Assembly (NCBI GenBank): GCA_029204225.1
Contig: CM055113.1
Span: forward strand, 1,839,973-1,903,972
Source of the DNA: Diphasiastrum complanatum
Lineage: Eukaryota > Streptophyta > Lycopodiopsida > Lycopodiales > Lycopodiaceae
Length of the DNA stretch: 64,000 bases
Direction of reading: 5' to 3'
Below are positions 20,301 to 32,300 of the stretch, one piece after another. The translations under genes and the position numbers were made by a program. Position 1 is the first letter of the stretch, and each line of letters starts with the position of its first letter. The notes under the pieces were generated by a model. That model was not told the origin of the DNA. It searched no databases and saw only the letters and a program-made list of their open reading frames with translations.

Positions 20301-23269
20301 TGAAAATAAACTGAGTGCATGTTAATTCCTTAGTCTTGATCTTGACCATTGAAAGGATGTAGATTCTGAACCTTTGTATAAAAGTCACTAGAAATCCTTT
20401 ACCAAACTGGAGGATGATGAAATTGACTCCCTTTATAGTGGACTTTCTTCATGTGCCACACTTTCATTTTTTGTGAATTGTGGCCTCCTATACTTTCTTA
20501 ATTGACTTTTCCTAAACCAATATCTACTTCATAGTTCTTCATTCACTTTCAGAGTCAAACTATATTGACAAAATGAGGTCATGCCACTATCTGGACTCAT
20601 AATCTGCCTTAACCAGTCTACGGGCTCTATACAAAATTACAAATATTCTCAAAATTAATTGCAGAAGCATGTTAGCCCGAACTCTGCCAAACAAAGGAGG
20701 TTGTAATGCCTCACATTACTTGTTATATAAAAAGTGTTTTTCTATTTAATCATCTCAAAAAGTGTAAAGTAATTGTCGCAAAAATTCAGTTTTACTATTA
20801 TTCTTAATGAAATTTGGCTAATTTTTTGGACAGTTCTCCTATAAAAATTGCAAGGAGAAGTAAAAAGGAAAAAAATTTAATTTAATTTTTTCTGATCCGG
20901 AAAACCCTAACCCTAATTCCCAGATTGTGTTCCGGAACGTATTATGCATTTATGACATACAAGTATGCCTAATCCAAAGTGACACACGCAGAGTGTGTGC
21001 AAATACCATAGATACACATTCTGGACTTTTGGGTTTGGAACATTTTGTTCCGTATGTTTCACTTCCCCAATTTTTTTTTTAAAATCACGTTTTTTGAAGT
21101 AGATTTATTTTGGGGTCTTGTGGCCTCAAAAATTTAAGCTTAAAATTTGGACATTTCAATTGTATTTGAAAAGTCCGTGCTTCAATATTGTTTGAATCAA
21201 TGTTCTTTTGAATGCTACAATCATTGAGCCCCTTCAAAATGCAATGTAGAAATAGTTTTTTCTAATGTCTAGACTCTACACGGTCTATATAAGGCAGTTC
21301 AATGTCATTTCCTATTTTCATTAATTTAAGCTCCTTAAAAAAAGACTGCGTCTCAAACTTCTTTTAGGTCACGTTTTGAAATGGAACTTGTTCCATTTTG
21401 GAACGGGCAACTATGGCAGATCCATGTACTGTACAAGTGTTTGTACATGAATATTGTGTTAATATATCTGTAGCTCGCTTATAATTTTTAACATCTCAGA
21501 AAGTTGATCTTTTTAAAGAAATACTATTATTTAAAATTAGCGAATATGGACATATTCTTATGCATGTGATTGTTCATGCTATATCTGATGGGTATGATGA
21601 TCTACAACTATATGGTTAGAAGCAATAAAGGTAAAGATGGTTCATCCTGTTTTTTATGTCCAGAATATTATCCTATTAGACTTGACAGTGATACATTCTT
21701 CCCACTGGTGGCTTGCACTTTTAGTACAAAAGCCATATAGTGCATGCTAATGATTTTGAAATTTGAGTTAGTGGGTCAACTGTAAGGGATCTTGATTCTT
21801 CATAAGATCAAAGTTCGTAACTTCATAGGTTGATATTGATAAATTATTCTATGTTTCAGGCTCATACTGGAGCAGAGGATGTTCTCATACCACAAATATC
21901 ATGGGATCTGAAAGGAAATATCCTTGAAATGGCAGCATGTGGAGATTTTTTTTGTACTTTATCCATATAACAACCTAACTTTATTGCAATTTTATTGGCA
22001 AAGTGCATTTTGAATAGTCAAGAAGTTTATGTGTCTGACATTCCTCAACCATCCAGTACATCGCCTATATCCTGAAGATAGTGATAGCGAAGAAAGCTTG
22101 CAGGCAATTTGCAATTATTCTATCTTTCCTGATGAAGCAAGTATTCTTTCTCAGCTAGATGCCATTCCAGGAACTGGGGCAGTAAGTTCACATCCAAGGA
22201 AATCAATGCATACATCTTAGTTTTGTAGTTTACATGCACATGCTTATCTTAATATACTGAAGGTGATCATGTAGAATTAGCATTTCATGTTTTTCATTAT
22301 AAACTTTGAAAGAAAATCGTTTTCATTGATGTGAATTTTTTGTGCTTTGAAATGTATAAAGAGGTGATTTTGTAGCACTCGTAAGTTGTAACTAATCAAT
22401 AGCTTGATATGTCCATGATACCAGATCCTTATTATCTCAAATTTAAGACGCCATGAAGGAGTACTTGAACTCGACTTTAAAACTGATCCGCATGATATTC
22501 GAATAACAACTGCTATTACAAATGCTCACTATCAACAGCTCCGTCCTAATCAGGTTCCTCAATTCAGTTGATCACAGACATTCTGAGTAGTTAGTTTTCA
22601 ATGCAACTTTTGTGTCTTATTGTCATTCATGGGAAATGCACATATGGCTACTTAACGTTTTTCAATTTTTCTGTTGTTTTCAGCCTAACTCAACTGATGT
22701 ACCCATAGATTATTCTCTTCGCGCTTATGTAGCCATCCTCTATAAGGTGCCACGAATGCAAATTTTTATTCGGTATGCTGTCCTCCGGGCTCCCTGGTTA
22801 AGCATTTTCTTGAAATTAATGCCTGCTGATCATGCTCCTCCTGTTAGACATATGCCACTTCAATTATGTTGTCTGGCTTTCTTAATATTACGCGTCCACT
22901 TTCATAATACTTGCACGGATCAATGTGTTTGATCTACTTTTATCAACTGTACCATCTTGTTGTGTTTGCAGGGACAAGAAGGTGAAGACAAAGAGGATAA
23001 CCGGCATCTTGAGCCAGAAAGAGACAGAAAGTTACAGGCCTATGTGTGTGTCAGAGTCTATAAAAATAGAGCTTGGGTAAGTGCAAATCATGTAAAATGA
23101 AGTTGAAGGTAACATTGATTTCTGACAGTTTGAAGCTGCCGTTTGAATATAACATAAAGCTTGCACTAGAGTTTTTGAGTGCAAATCATAGTTGCACAGA
23201 ATCGCGTTTCTGGGAGGATACGTTTCGGAAAACGCGTTTCTGAGAAACGCGTTTCTCCTCCCAGAATCG

Positions 23270-23301
<32 letters not shown>

Positions 23302-26300
23302 GTTTTTTTTTTTTTGGGAAAAATAGCTTATGGCTGAAATTTTTTTAGGGGATCAATGGTCAAACGAGCATTTTGCCTCTCAAAAGTGTAGTAGATGGGC
23401 ACAAACAGATCTTATTGTCAATAGCTATTTGGTTGTTATTTGCTCTGGTTTTCAATAAATGCTCAGGGGGTCCGGGGGGCGGTAGCCCCCCGTTGGGGGG
23501 TTTGGGGGGCAATGCCCCCCAACGGCAGGGTCCGGGTTGGACTTAATCCACGACTTGGCCTTCCACCCCTTGAGTGAAAACACACTTACTGGGACCATCT
23601 GTGATCGTAACAGACATGCTAGAGGTTAGTTTTGAATTTTTATCCTTCACAGAACCCGACATGGATTAATGCACCTGAACTGGACCATCCTGCACCCGAA
23701 ACAGAAAAATTACACAGTAATTATGCTCTTAATTAGAGCTTTCATCTGATCCATATTGCCCAAAAAAAAAACCCAAAAAAACACTAAAAAAAAACGTTTC
23801 TGGAATTTTTTCAAAAATTTCTGAAACGCGTTTCAGAAATGCAATGCAACTATGGTGCAAATATGGATTTTTAAAAGAGTTGCTTGAGTTAAAGATTCAG
23901 AATATGTTCACAAATCTTCAGTTAGAAACTCAAGCTAATGACGAGGAAGAGAACATGGTTGGTTTCTTATGATCCTATGGAAAGGTTTGTCTTTCAGGTT
24001 TTTCCTCTTTGAAAAGCATGAACTGATTTTGAAAGATTTGCACTGTGACAGATTCAACACGGAAAATAAGACTCTTTATGGGATGATGCTCTACCACCGT
24101 AATCGTTTGATAAAACCATATATGCGAGTAAGTAGTTTTACTTTCGCATTGACCTGGTGCTGCTTTTTGTGCTATGGAACTGTAACCATATCTGGGGGGC
24201 TCCCTTATTCACAGGTAGGCATTCAACTCGAAGAGAATGAGAAAGGTATGGGTGTCCTGGGGATCGTGGAGGCAGATTTTCTTCAACCAACACACAACAA
24301 ACAGGCGAGTACAAATTTTTTAGGCCATATGATGATTGTGTTATTCTTTTGGGGAGGGTGTCGGTCATCAGCTACTGAAAGAGCTTTATAAACTGTGATT
24401 TGAAGTTTTTTAACTGATAGGCCATCTTATACGTTGTGGGTAAACAATGTGATGCTTGCTTGAACTTCACATGGACATGAAGCACACAATTTTTCTGCGG
24501 TTGACCTGAAATGGTAAATGTCTCCAACATTGAATGCAAATGTACTGTCTTTTGTGTGCCGTCTTGTTGCTCTTTGCATCTGGGGATGAAGTTTCACCAT
24601 TCCTTGGCAGGCCTCTCATGCATCGTAACCGGCTTCACTTTTGAAACAAAGAAGATTATACTATGTGCATTTAGTTGTCATTCTACTACAGACGTTCTTC
24701 ATCAAATAGCTTGTCACTTGGAAAAAAGATTAGCTTTGGCAAACATAGAATTAGATGGAAGTGTAGGTGTTGCCATTGTACTAATGTTGGGCATGAGTTG
24801 ATGTGCATTTCGGCCCTTGTTTGACTCCAAATTAGCACCATGTTAATTGTATCTCTGAACCTCATTTGGCTATTTCAGTTTTTTGTTCCTTGCACTTTAT
24901 AGTGATCCTAGTGCATATGCTAGTTAGGGTTGAATACTCTTCATGAGAGGAAGACTCTTTGCTTCTTGTAGTGACGGTTAATGCCATTCCAGCTCAGTGC
25001 TTCCATTGCTTGGCCATAATTGGGCTCATGAGAGGGTAGGTACAAAACTTCTGAAACTCTATGAACGGCAAGGTTTTTCCTGCTGGTTGCAAAGGATGAG
25101 CATGATTGTGACTAACCTTTTTGGGAATGAAACAGTGACCTGTCAAGCTCCTGTTTTTAGCTTTATGTGTAAAAGATTTTCATCTTGCCAACATTGATTG
25201 CTGTACAAAAGAGTGCACCAACTCTTTTGAGGTTCTCTTAAGTTTTTGTGGCAATTTCCGTGCCTCTAAAGACTAAGACCGATGTTAAACTTTTGTTGCA
25301 AAGACCAGATCATTTCAGAATAGTGAGCTCTAGCTCTTTCAAATGTCTTTTTAATTTTCCCCTTTATACTCACATTCACAAATGTTATGCTTCTTTTGCA
25401 ATGCATGCATTCAAGCCTACTTATCATGTTTTGTATCTTTTAGATTTCAAAATATTTGTTATGTAGTTTGTACATTTTGAAAGAAATATCATAAGCTGTG
25501 TGTAGCTCATTCTTCCCTAAGTTCTGCATGTTTTTACCTGTTTTTAGCAAACAAGGTTTGATAATTTGTGTTCTTTTCAAGAGTGTGCTGATATGATCCA
25601 TGTGGTCCTGTTGACTTGATGGACCACTTCTTGGGTGAATGCCTTAATTTGCAATTTTAATCTGGTTGCAATCCTATCGGTTCATTGGATGCCAACTTCA
25701 AATCAGAGACTCTTACATTTTTTGGAGCTCCGTCTCAGGTGACTTCAAGTAGTTCTTCTTCACTTGGAAGTTTACATGTTAGAAAACTGTACTTACTACT
25801 ACTGCAAACATTTTTAATATTGATAAATTGCTTGTGTAAAGAAGTTGAGTAATCTTGCATCCTTGTGAGTAATCATATCTTGGCATATACTGTATGGCAT
25901 AAGCGATGCGTACTCATCATCTAGGAGCAGCTTGCCATGATTTGGGCACTGTTTGTCCTTCTGAAATATTTTCTCACAGCTCAAAAAGTTTTTCTTACAG
26001 ATAGATTTTTGTAATCTTGTTGAAATGGTTTTGCCATCAACAATTCAAAGATCAACTGTTAGGTATTTTTAATTCATCGTCCTGTGGATCTTCTTTGAAT
26101 TTTATAGTCATACAAGAAGAGCTTTTGCTTGGAGTTCTTTAAGTAAGCTTTTGTTGATCATTTTTTAGCTTTCTTTTGTATTGCTTTGAGCTCTTTGAAG
26201 TAGGCTTTAATCTGCTTTGATAAGTTGGCTTTTGTTCATCATATCTTGCCTCACTTTTGTGCTGTACTTGTAGAGGAAAGTTTGAGTGTTGGAGGAAAAT

Positions 26301-29300
26301 TTGGCTTGTTCAAGTCCAATGAAGCAAGGGCTTCTGTGAAGTGATTTGTGCATTTTATAGCTTGGAGTCGGTTTGGGTTCAGAGTGCTTAGTGGTGCTGG
26401 AATTTATGTACACTTTCAGTACGTGAATAATTGTACCAATGGAAAGGACGATATCAGCACATGCATTTTGCATGTCAAGGATCAATCATTTTTGTGCTAA
26501 ACTGTCTTCATGTGAACCATTGCTGATGAACAGGATTTTGACGACACAACAGCGTATAGGCGGCTTCTGAAGAAACTTTCAGATGTGCTTGCTGAATACT
26601 GGTCAGTAGGCATAACTTGCTTATGTTTCTCCTGAATTTGTTTAGGTATGATTTTTGAAGAAGTTCATGGTTTTCTTACAGTCGATGTTGCCTGTTATAC
26701 TAATTTCTATTTGATGTCGCTTATTAGTAGTTTTGGACACCTTTGACATTTCACTTGTGTAACAACAGGTGGGCAAAGAAGGAGCGTGTAACGTCATTAT
26801 CCCATGCTGGACCTCGGGCAAGGCCCACGACACAGGAAGATTCCACAGAAGATGTTCCAGATGTTGTTTGGGTATTGTCGTAAACAAAAAGGCCCTCTTG
26901 TGGACATGAACGGTGCTCATTGCTGTAGCTCGTTAAAAGTTTCTGCTTTGATTGTGCTATATCGCAAGAATTCATTATAATTGTTAAAAAACAGGTTCAA
27001 TGTGATGATCCTGCATGCCTAAAATGGCGTGTTCTACCAGATGGGACGGATCCGGCTTCACTCCCAGATGTCTGGTAAGGTTTGATTTATTGGTTGTAAC
27101 TTGTATATTTACTGCATACTTGCACGTTTTGTTCCGGAATGTGATCCAGGAAATCCCATTAGGGTTTCCCGAAATGTGCACTTGTTTTTTTTTTGTTTTC
27201 TTTTGATGTAGAATGTTTAAGGCAGTCTGTGATTTTTTCTGCTGCTATTTAGGTATTTCTTGATGTATTGTTTTCATTTATTTATTTTATTTTCTATGAA
27301 AGAAGATAGCATTTTGGACAGCGTTCCGGATTGCTCTTGCAGCAGATCACGATCAGTTGCAACTATGATTTAGTGCATTACCAATTTCCAGAAGAGTAAT
27401 CATGTTGTCATCATGGCCAGAAAGGAATAGGTGCAGTACTTAATAGACAAAGAATCTTCAAAACTTTTTGCCATTTTATCAGGCTGAGAAAACAGAGTGA
27501 CAAATGGTGTATGCAACTTGTAGGAGTTTTTTGTAAAAACAATTGAGATCGTTTTGATGCAGGCTTTTGACTGCTGCATTTTATGGAGCCATGAAGTTTG
27601 GATAATCTAGTTATCAATTAAGATTGAAGCTATGAGTTCCCCTTTTTTGGTATCCGTACTACATGTAGACTGTTACTCTTGAAAGTATCCAAGCATTGGT
27701 CCCTTGCAATCTTCAATTTTTACCACTGTTTTCAGAGGATTATTGGTGAATGTTTGTTAAGCACCTATTGTGCATTCAGGAGGTTGCTCTCGACTTCAGC
27801 CTTTCCGTTCCTAGTAAAGGAGTTAAAATTATTTGTGTTATGTTGCATGCTTGATCCATAGTTGCAGCGCGATTCGCGAATCGCGATTCAGAATCGCGAT
27901 CAGAATTGCGATCCCGATTCGCGGTTCGGGATTTTCCCAGAATCGTGTAGAATCGATTTTTTTTTTTTTGAAATTTTTTTGTGCAATATGGGTATCAGAT
28001 GAAAGCTCTGATCGAGGGGAGTATGATTGTGTAGTTTGCCGACTGTTTCAGGTGCAGGATGGTCCCTCGCTAAAGCTGCATCCCATATAAAAAAAAGAGA
28101 ACACATTGGGGCATTCCTAGTGAACATAGCAGGAATCTCCCTTTCTCTGATTCTCCCTCTCTCTATCTCTCTCTGATCACGATTCACAACAAACGGAACT
28201 AAAACCATGCTGAACAAAAACCTAGCTGAATCATTCTGAACTTTAGCCTTAAATGAAACGACAAAACAACCATACTCTCTCTCTCTCTACAACCATAAAT
28301 CATAAACCATAAAACCGAACCGAAGTTACTGAACTAAAACCACAAAGAACAATACTGAATCACGACAATGCTGTGAATAGGATCATCATAACATATAATA
28401 TCGGGCCACATGGCACCAAAAAGGGGTACAATGATGTTCCATGAACGTAATGAAAACTATATAACTAAGGCTCGTCAGAGTCATGGTAGTAAATCATCCG
28501 AATCTGTGGACTGCAGATCCCATGGGTCCGCAGATGAATCGGAACTGGAGGGAGCCATATGTCGTGGTGTGGCCCTGGCTCTGCTGCGTGCTCTGGATCC
28601 TTGCTGCGTGCCCTGGCTCTGGACCACCCCCCTCTCCCTGCCTCTACCTCTGCCTCTGCCTCTGCCTCTCTCCCCTCCTCTGGCCCCCATCTGGCTGCCC
28701 CCAGCCCTGTGTCTACTCCGTCGTGCCTGTGTGTCAGGTGGCCGTAACCCTACGCCCTGGGATGGCCCTACCCACTGTGATGATGCCTGGCCGACGACTG
28801 CCTGTGATGCTCCACTCCTGTCTACAAAAAGAGTACTCAGCCCCCCCCCTCCTAGAACCTCTAGGTCTCCCCCTAGGCCTACGTGCAGGAATGGCTGGCT
28901 CCTCCTCTGTCTCTGCATCAGGGTCCACCAGCAGGTCAGCCAGGTCATCCCCCTGTGCCTCCGCCCACATCTCCTCGTCCTCCTCTGTATCTCCCTCAAC
29001 CCACTCCTCCTCCTCCACATAGTCTGCCCCGAGCATCTCTCCACCCTCCGAGACCTCGTCATCTCCCTCCTCAGCCCTCTCCCTCTGCCTCTCTGTCCTC
29101 CTCTGCCGCCGTAAAGCCCGTGCGTCAGCCTGTGCCTGTCTGTAGAGCTCTCTATGGATCTCATCATCCATCTCCTCCTGTGTGGGTGGTGCCCGAGGAG
29201 CAGCAACTATCGAATCCACCAAGCAAGTGTCGGGGTCCACCTGCAACCAAAAACAATACATTGTTGTTAGGCAGGTATTGTGCAACTCACTGCATATTTT

Positions 29301-32300
29301 GAAAGCAAATCAATTCATCAAAGCATACCAAGAAAAAAGGGGTGATGATGTGACTCACCTCGAGCATCTGACCCTCTCCTTGTGTGCGCCTCAGCATACG
29401 GCCGTTGGTGTTCACAAACACCAACCGCCTACACTGCTCGATGGACAACCTGTTCCTCTTCTGCGTGTGATACAAGGCCCAGGTGCTCCAATTCAGCTCA
29501 CAAGCTCCTGCAGAACAGTCCTGTGCAAGGACTCTCTCAGCCAATCGCCTCAGGTCACCTGTGCTACGCCCGTGGATGCACCAACATGTAACGGGCCTCA
29601 GCTGATCCTCCCTCCGCCGACTCTGCTCTCCATCGAAAGGAAACTGGAAGCGCTCAAATGCGAGCAGCTGGCTTGCAATGGTGGCCAGCATCGGACCTAT
29701 TGGCAAAAGGAAAAACATGGCACATGTAAGACCCCTCAAATTCAGACACTACCAATGAGTACAATACTGCAGTAACATTGCTACCAAACGATTTCTCACA
29801 CGTACCTGGTCCGGGCCATACGCGCTCCGTGTACTCCACCCATCCCCGGTGCAGCTCCGGATCGTCCCTCTCTCGTGTAGAGCGCCACAAGGGGTGCAAC
29901 ATGTGGGCTACGACATGGATGGGTCGGTGGAAGTAGTCCCATCTGGCCTCCCAGATGCGTGAGATCTCGCGCCTCCTGCAGCAGACAAATTACAACAATC
30001 ACCAAACCATAGCATAAAAGAAACGCATCAGACTCGAGTGAGAAACAACAAACTAGACACTGAAGAGTCATACCTATGCTCGTCCAAGGCTGACAACAGA
30101 ATCCCCTCGCCGATGCGCTCCATGAACTCGTAAATGAGACCGAGGGTGCACCCCTCACGGTCTACCAGACGCAGCACTCTGTAAATGGGTAGTAGGATCC
30201 CACTGATCTCCTCAGCAGCTCTCCAAAACTCGTCGCCGTACACAGTGGACTGGAAAAATGCCGAATGGGGGAGGTCTGTAAAGTCCCGGAAGGCCACGTT
30301 GGAAACCATCCGCCGCAATGCATCCTTCACCACCACCAATCGCTCTAGCACCAAGAAGTAAAACGCAAAGCGTGTGGGTGCGGGCTTCTTCAGGTTTAGG
30401 GTGGAGAAGGTGCGGAACAGGGCCAACACACACCTCTTCCTGGTGACAAAAGTGACCAGGCGCATGGCCGTAGAAGTGATCTGCAACACAAACACCAAGT
30501 AAAAAAGTTTAGACAGTAGTTGAGATGTGGTTAGCAGCATCGAAGGAAGAAAGCATAGCAAATAGAACAAACTATACCTCTCTGATCCATGGAAGCGCAC
30601 ACAGGTCATGGATGAGCAAGTCTATGCAATGTGCAGCACAGGGTGTCCACACAATGCTTGGGTGCTCCCTCATCATAATCTCGCCCATCTGCTTGCAGTT
30701 CGAGGCGTTGTCGGTGACAACCTGAACCACGTGCTCATCTCCGATGTCAGCAATAACATCTCTAATGACCTCCCATATGAAATCGGCTGTGATGGCGTCA
30801 CCACCTCGAGTGGCATCCACGCCACGTAGGAACACTGTGCCAAGCGGGCAAGAAACCAAGACATTGATGACGGATCGCCGACGAATGTCGGTCCATCCAT
30901 CGCTCAATATCGTGCATCCATACCTGCCGCAAAACACCCATTAGCTACATGCAAAAATTACGGCACGAGTAAATCCTAAACACATGCAAAGAGATTACAA
31001 AGACAAGTTACTTACTGCTGCCAAGCTGAGGGAATGGAACTCAACTCCCGCGTGATGGTCTCCTCCTCCTGACGAAGCAACCTCCCTCGTAGTGCGTCTC
31101 GCCTGGGAGGTGTCCATGTAGCATCCACGGCCGCCATCTGTGCACAGAACTCCCTGAACACCCAAGTGTCAGCAATAGCAAAGGCAATGCCGCACTCGTA
31201 AAAGAACTGGCCACACAGTCGAGTGCAACGGGCCTGCTGCTCTCTCTGCCAGCTGCATCGATCAAGGGTCTGCTGCCTGGGCCTAACCCCTCTCTGCTGT
31301 GTATATGGTGCTCGTGGTCTAGCATGCCCAATGGATGGCTGATCTGTGTGTGTGTCACTCTCTCTAGCAACATCTGCCGAAGCATGTGGTGCATCTGTTG
31401 CCGAGGAGGAGGGTCGAGAAGCACCCGCTGCTGCTGAACCAACATGCTCATCTGATAGTCCTGCTGCTGCTGCGGATGGAACTGAAGGTGCTGTACTGGG
31501 CCTTGCACCTGAACCATTCTCTGCCCGTGCTGTACTGGGCCCTGCAGCTGTACCATGCTTTGCCCGTGATGTATTGGGCCCTGCACCTGTACCATGCCCA
31601 ACCCATGATGTACTACGCCCTGCAGCTATACCATGCCCTGCCCGTGATGTACTGGGCCCAATATCCATGGTAGGCCCTGCCTGTGAGCCCTCCTGCATGC
31701 CTACCTGTAGCTGCTCCTGCTGCCTGTCCCTGTCTAGAACCCTGTGATGCAGTACCGGGCCCGTACATGGTAGACAACCTCTGCAGATCCTCATCAAAAA
31801 TCCTGGGGCAATCAGATATGCCCAATGTCCGCCCATCTGGCCCTCTGACCCGCAGCAAGTGAGCCCTAACCCTGGTGAGTCCTAAACCCTAAAAAGTATG
31901 GAATCAGGGCATGAAAATTGAAATTTGTGATACGGATGTAGACGGGCGGAACGGAGGTCATAGGAGTCTGTGCAAGCATGTGGAAATGCATTCTAGGCTC
32001 AGACATCACCTCACTCGGTTTCCAACAAGCCATTCTGTGGAAATGGCCAAAATACACAAGCATTTGGAATGTGGTGTTCAAATCTCGCTAGGCGTGTCGT
32101 GACGGCTGAAACTGATGCTGTAAAAATCACTGTGGGCGTGAAGAAAGGTGGTCTAGAGCCAAACTACGCTCGATTTGGTTGCCTACAGCTCAATGTCAAC
32201 AATTGCAAAAAATCAAGCCTACACTTACCAAATATCGAAATTTGGTCGTTTCGCTCTCCACGAAGCTCAGACCCACCCGGCACCGTGCACACCAACTCCG

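Noticed and set aside
20897-20925. CCCTAACCCTAA-like telomere motif
   Set aside because: Only two units, within a single-copy intron context; no array.
22972-23076. Alternative frame of this exon ([21 protein letters not shown])
   Set aside because: The preceding exon ends in phase 2, which selects the frame reading [14 protein letters not shown]. That frame matches MORC3 and continues into the next exon.
23899-23956. Possible MORC exon ([19 protein letters not shown]) with splice-like ends
   Set aside because: Exon 22972-23076 ends in phase 2 and joins exactly to 23998 with protein homology to animal MORC3. Inserting this segment would break the frame.
28410-29302. Long plus-strand Pro/Leu-rich open frames
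   Set aside because: They are the complement of the last hAT transposase exon, with its acidic and Arg-Gly-rich codons. No homology and no splice logic support them.
31346-31747. Plus-strand Ala/Pro-rich frame with repeats
   Set aside because: Shadow of the 39-bp repeats in transposase exon 1 on the other strand.
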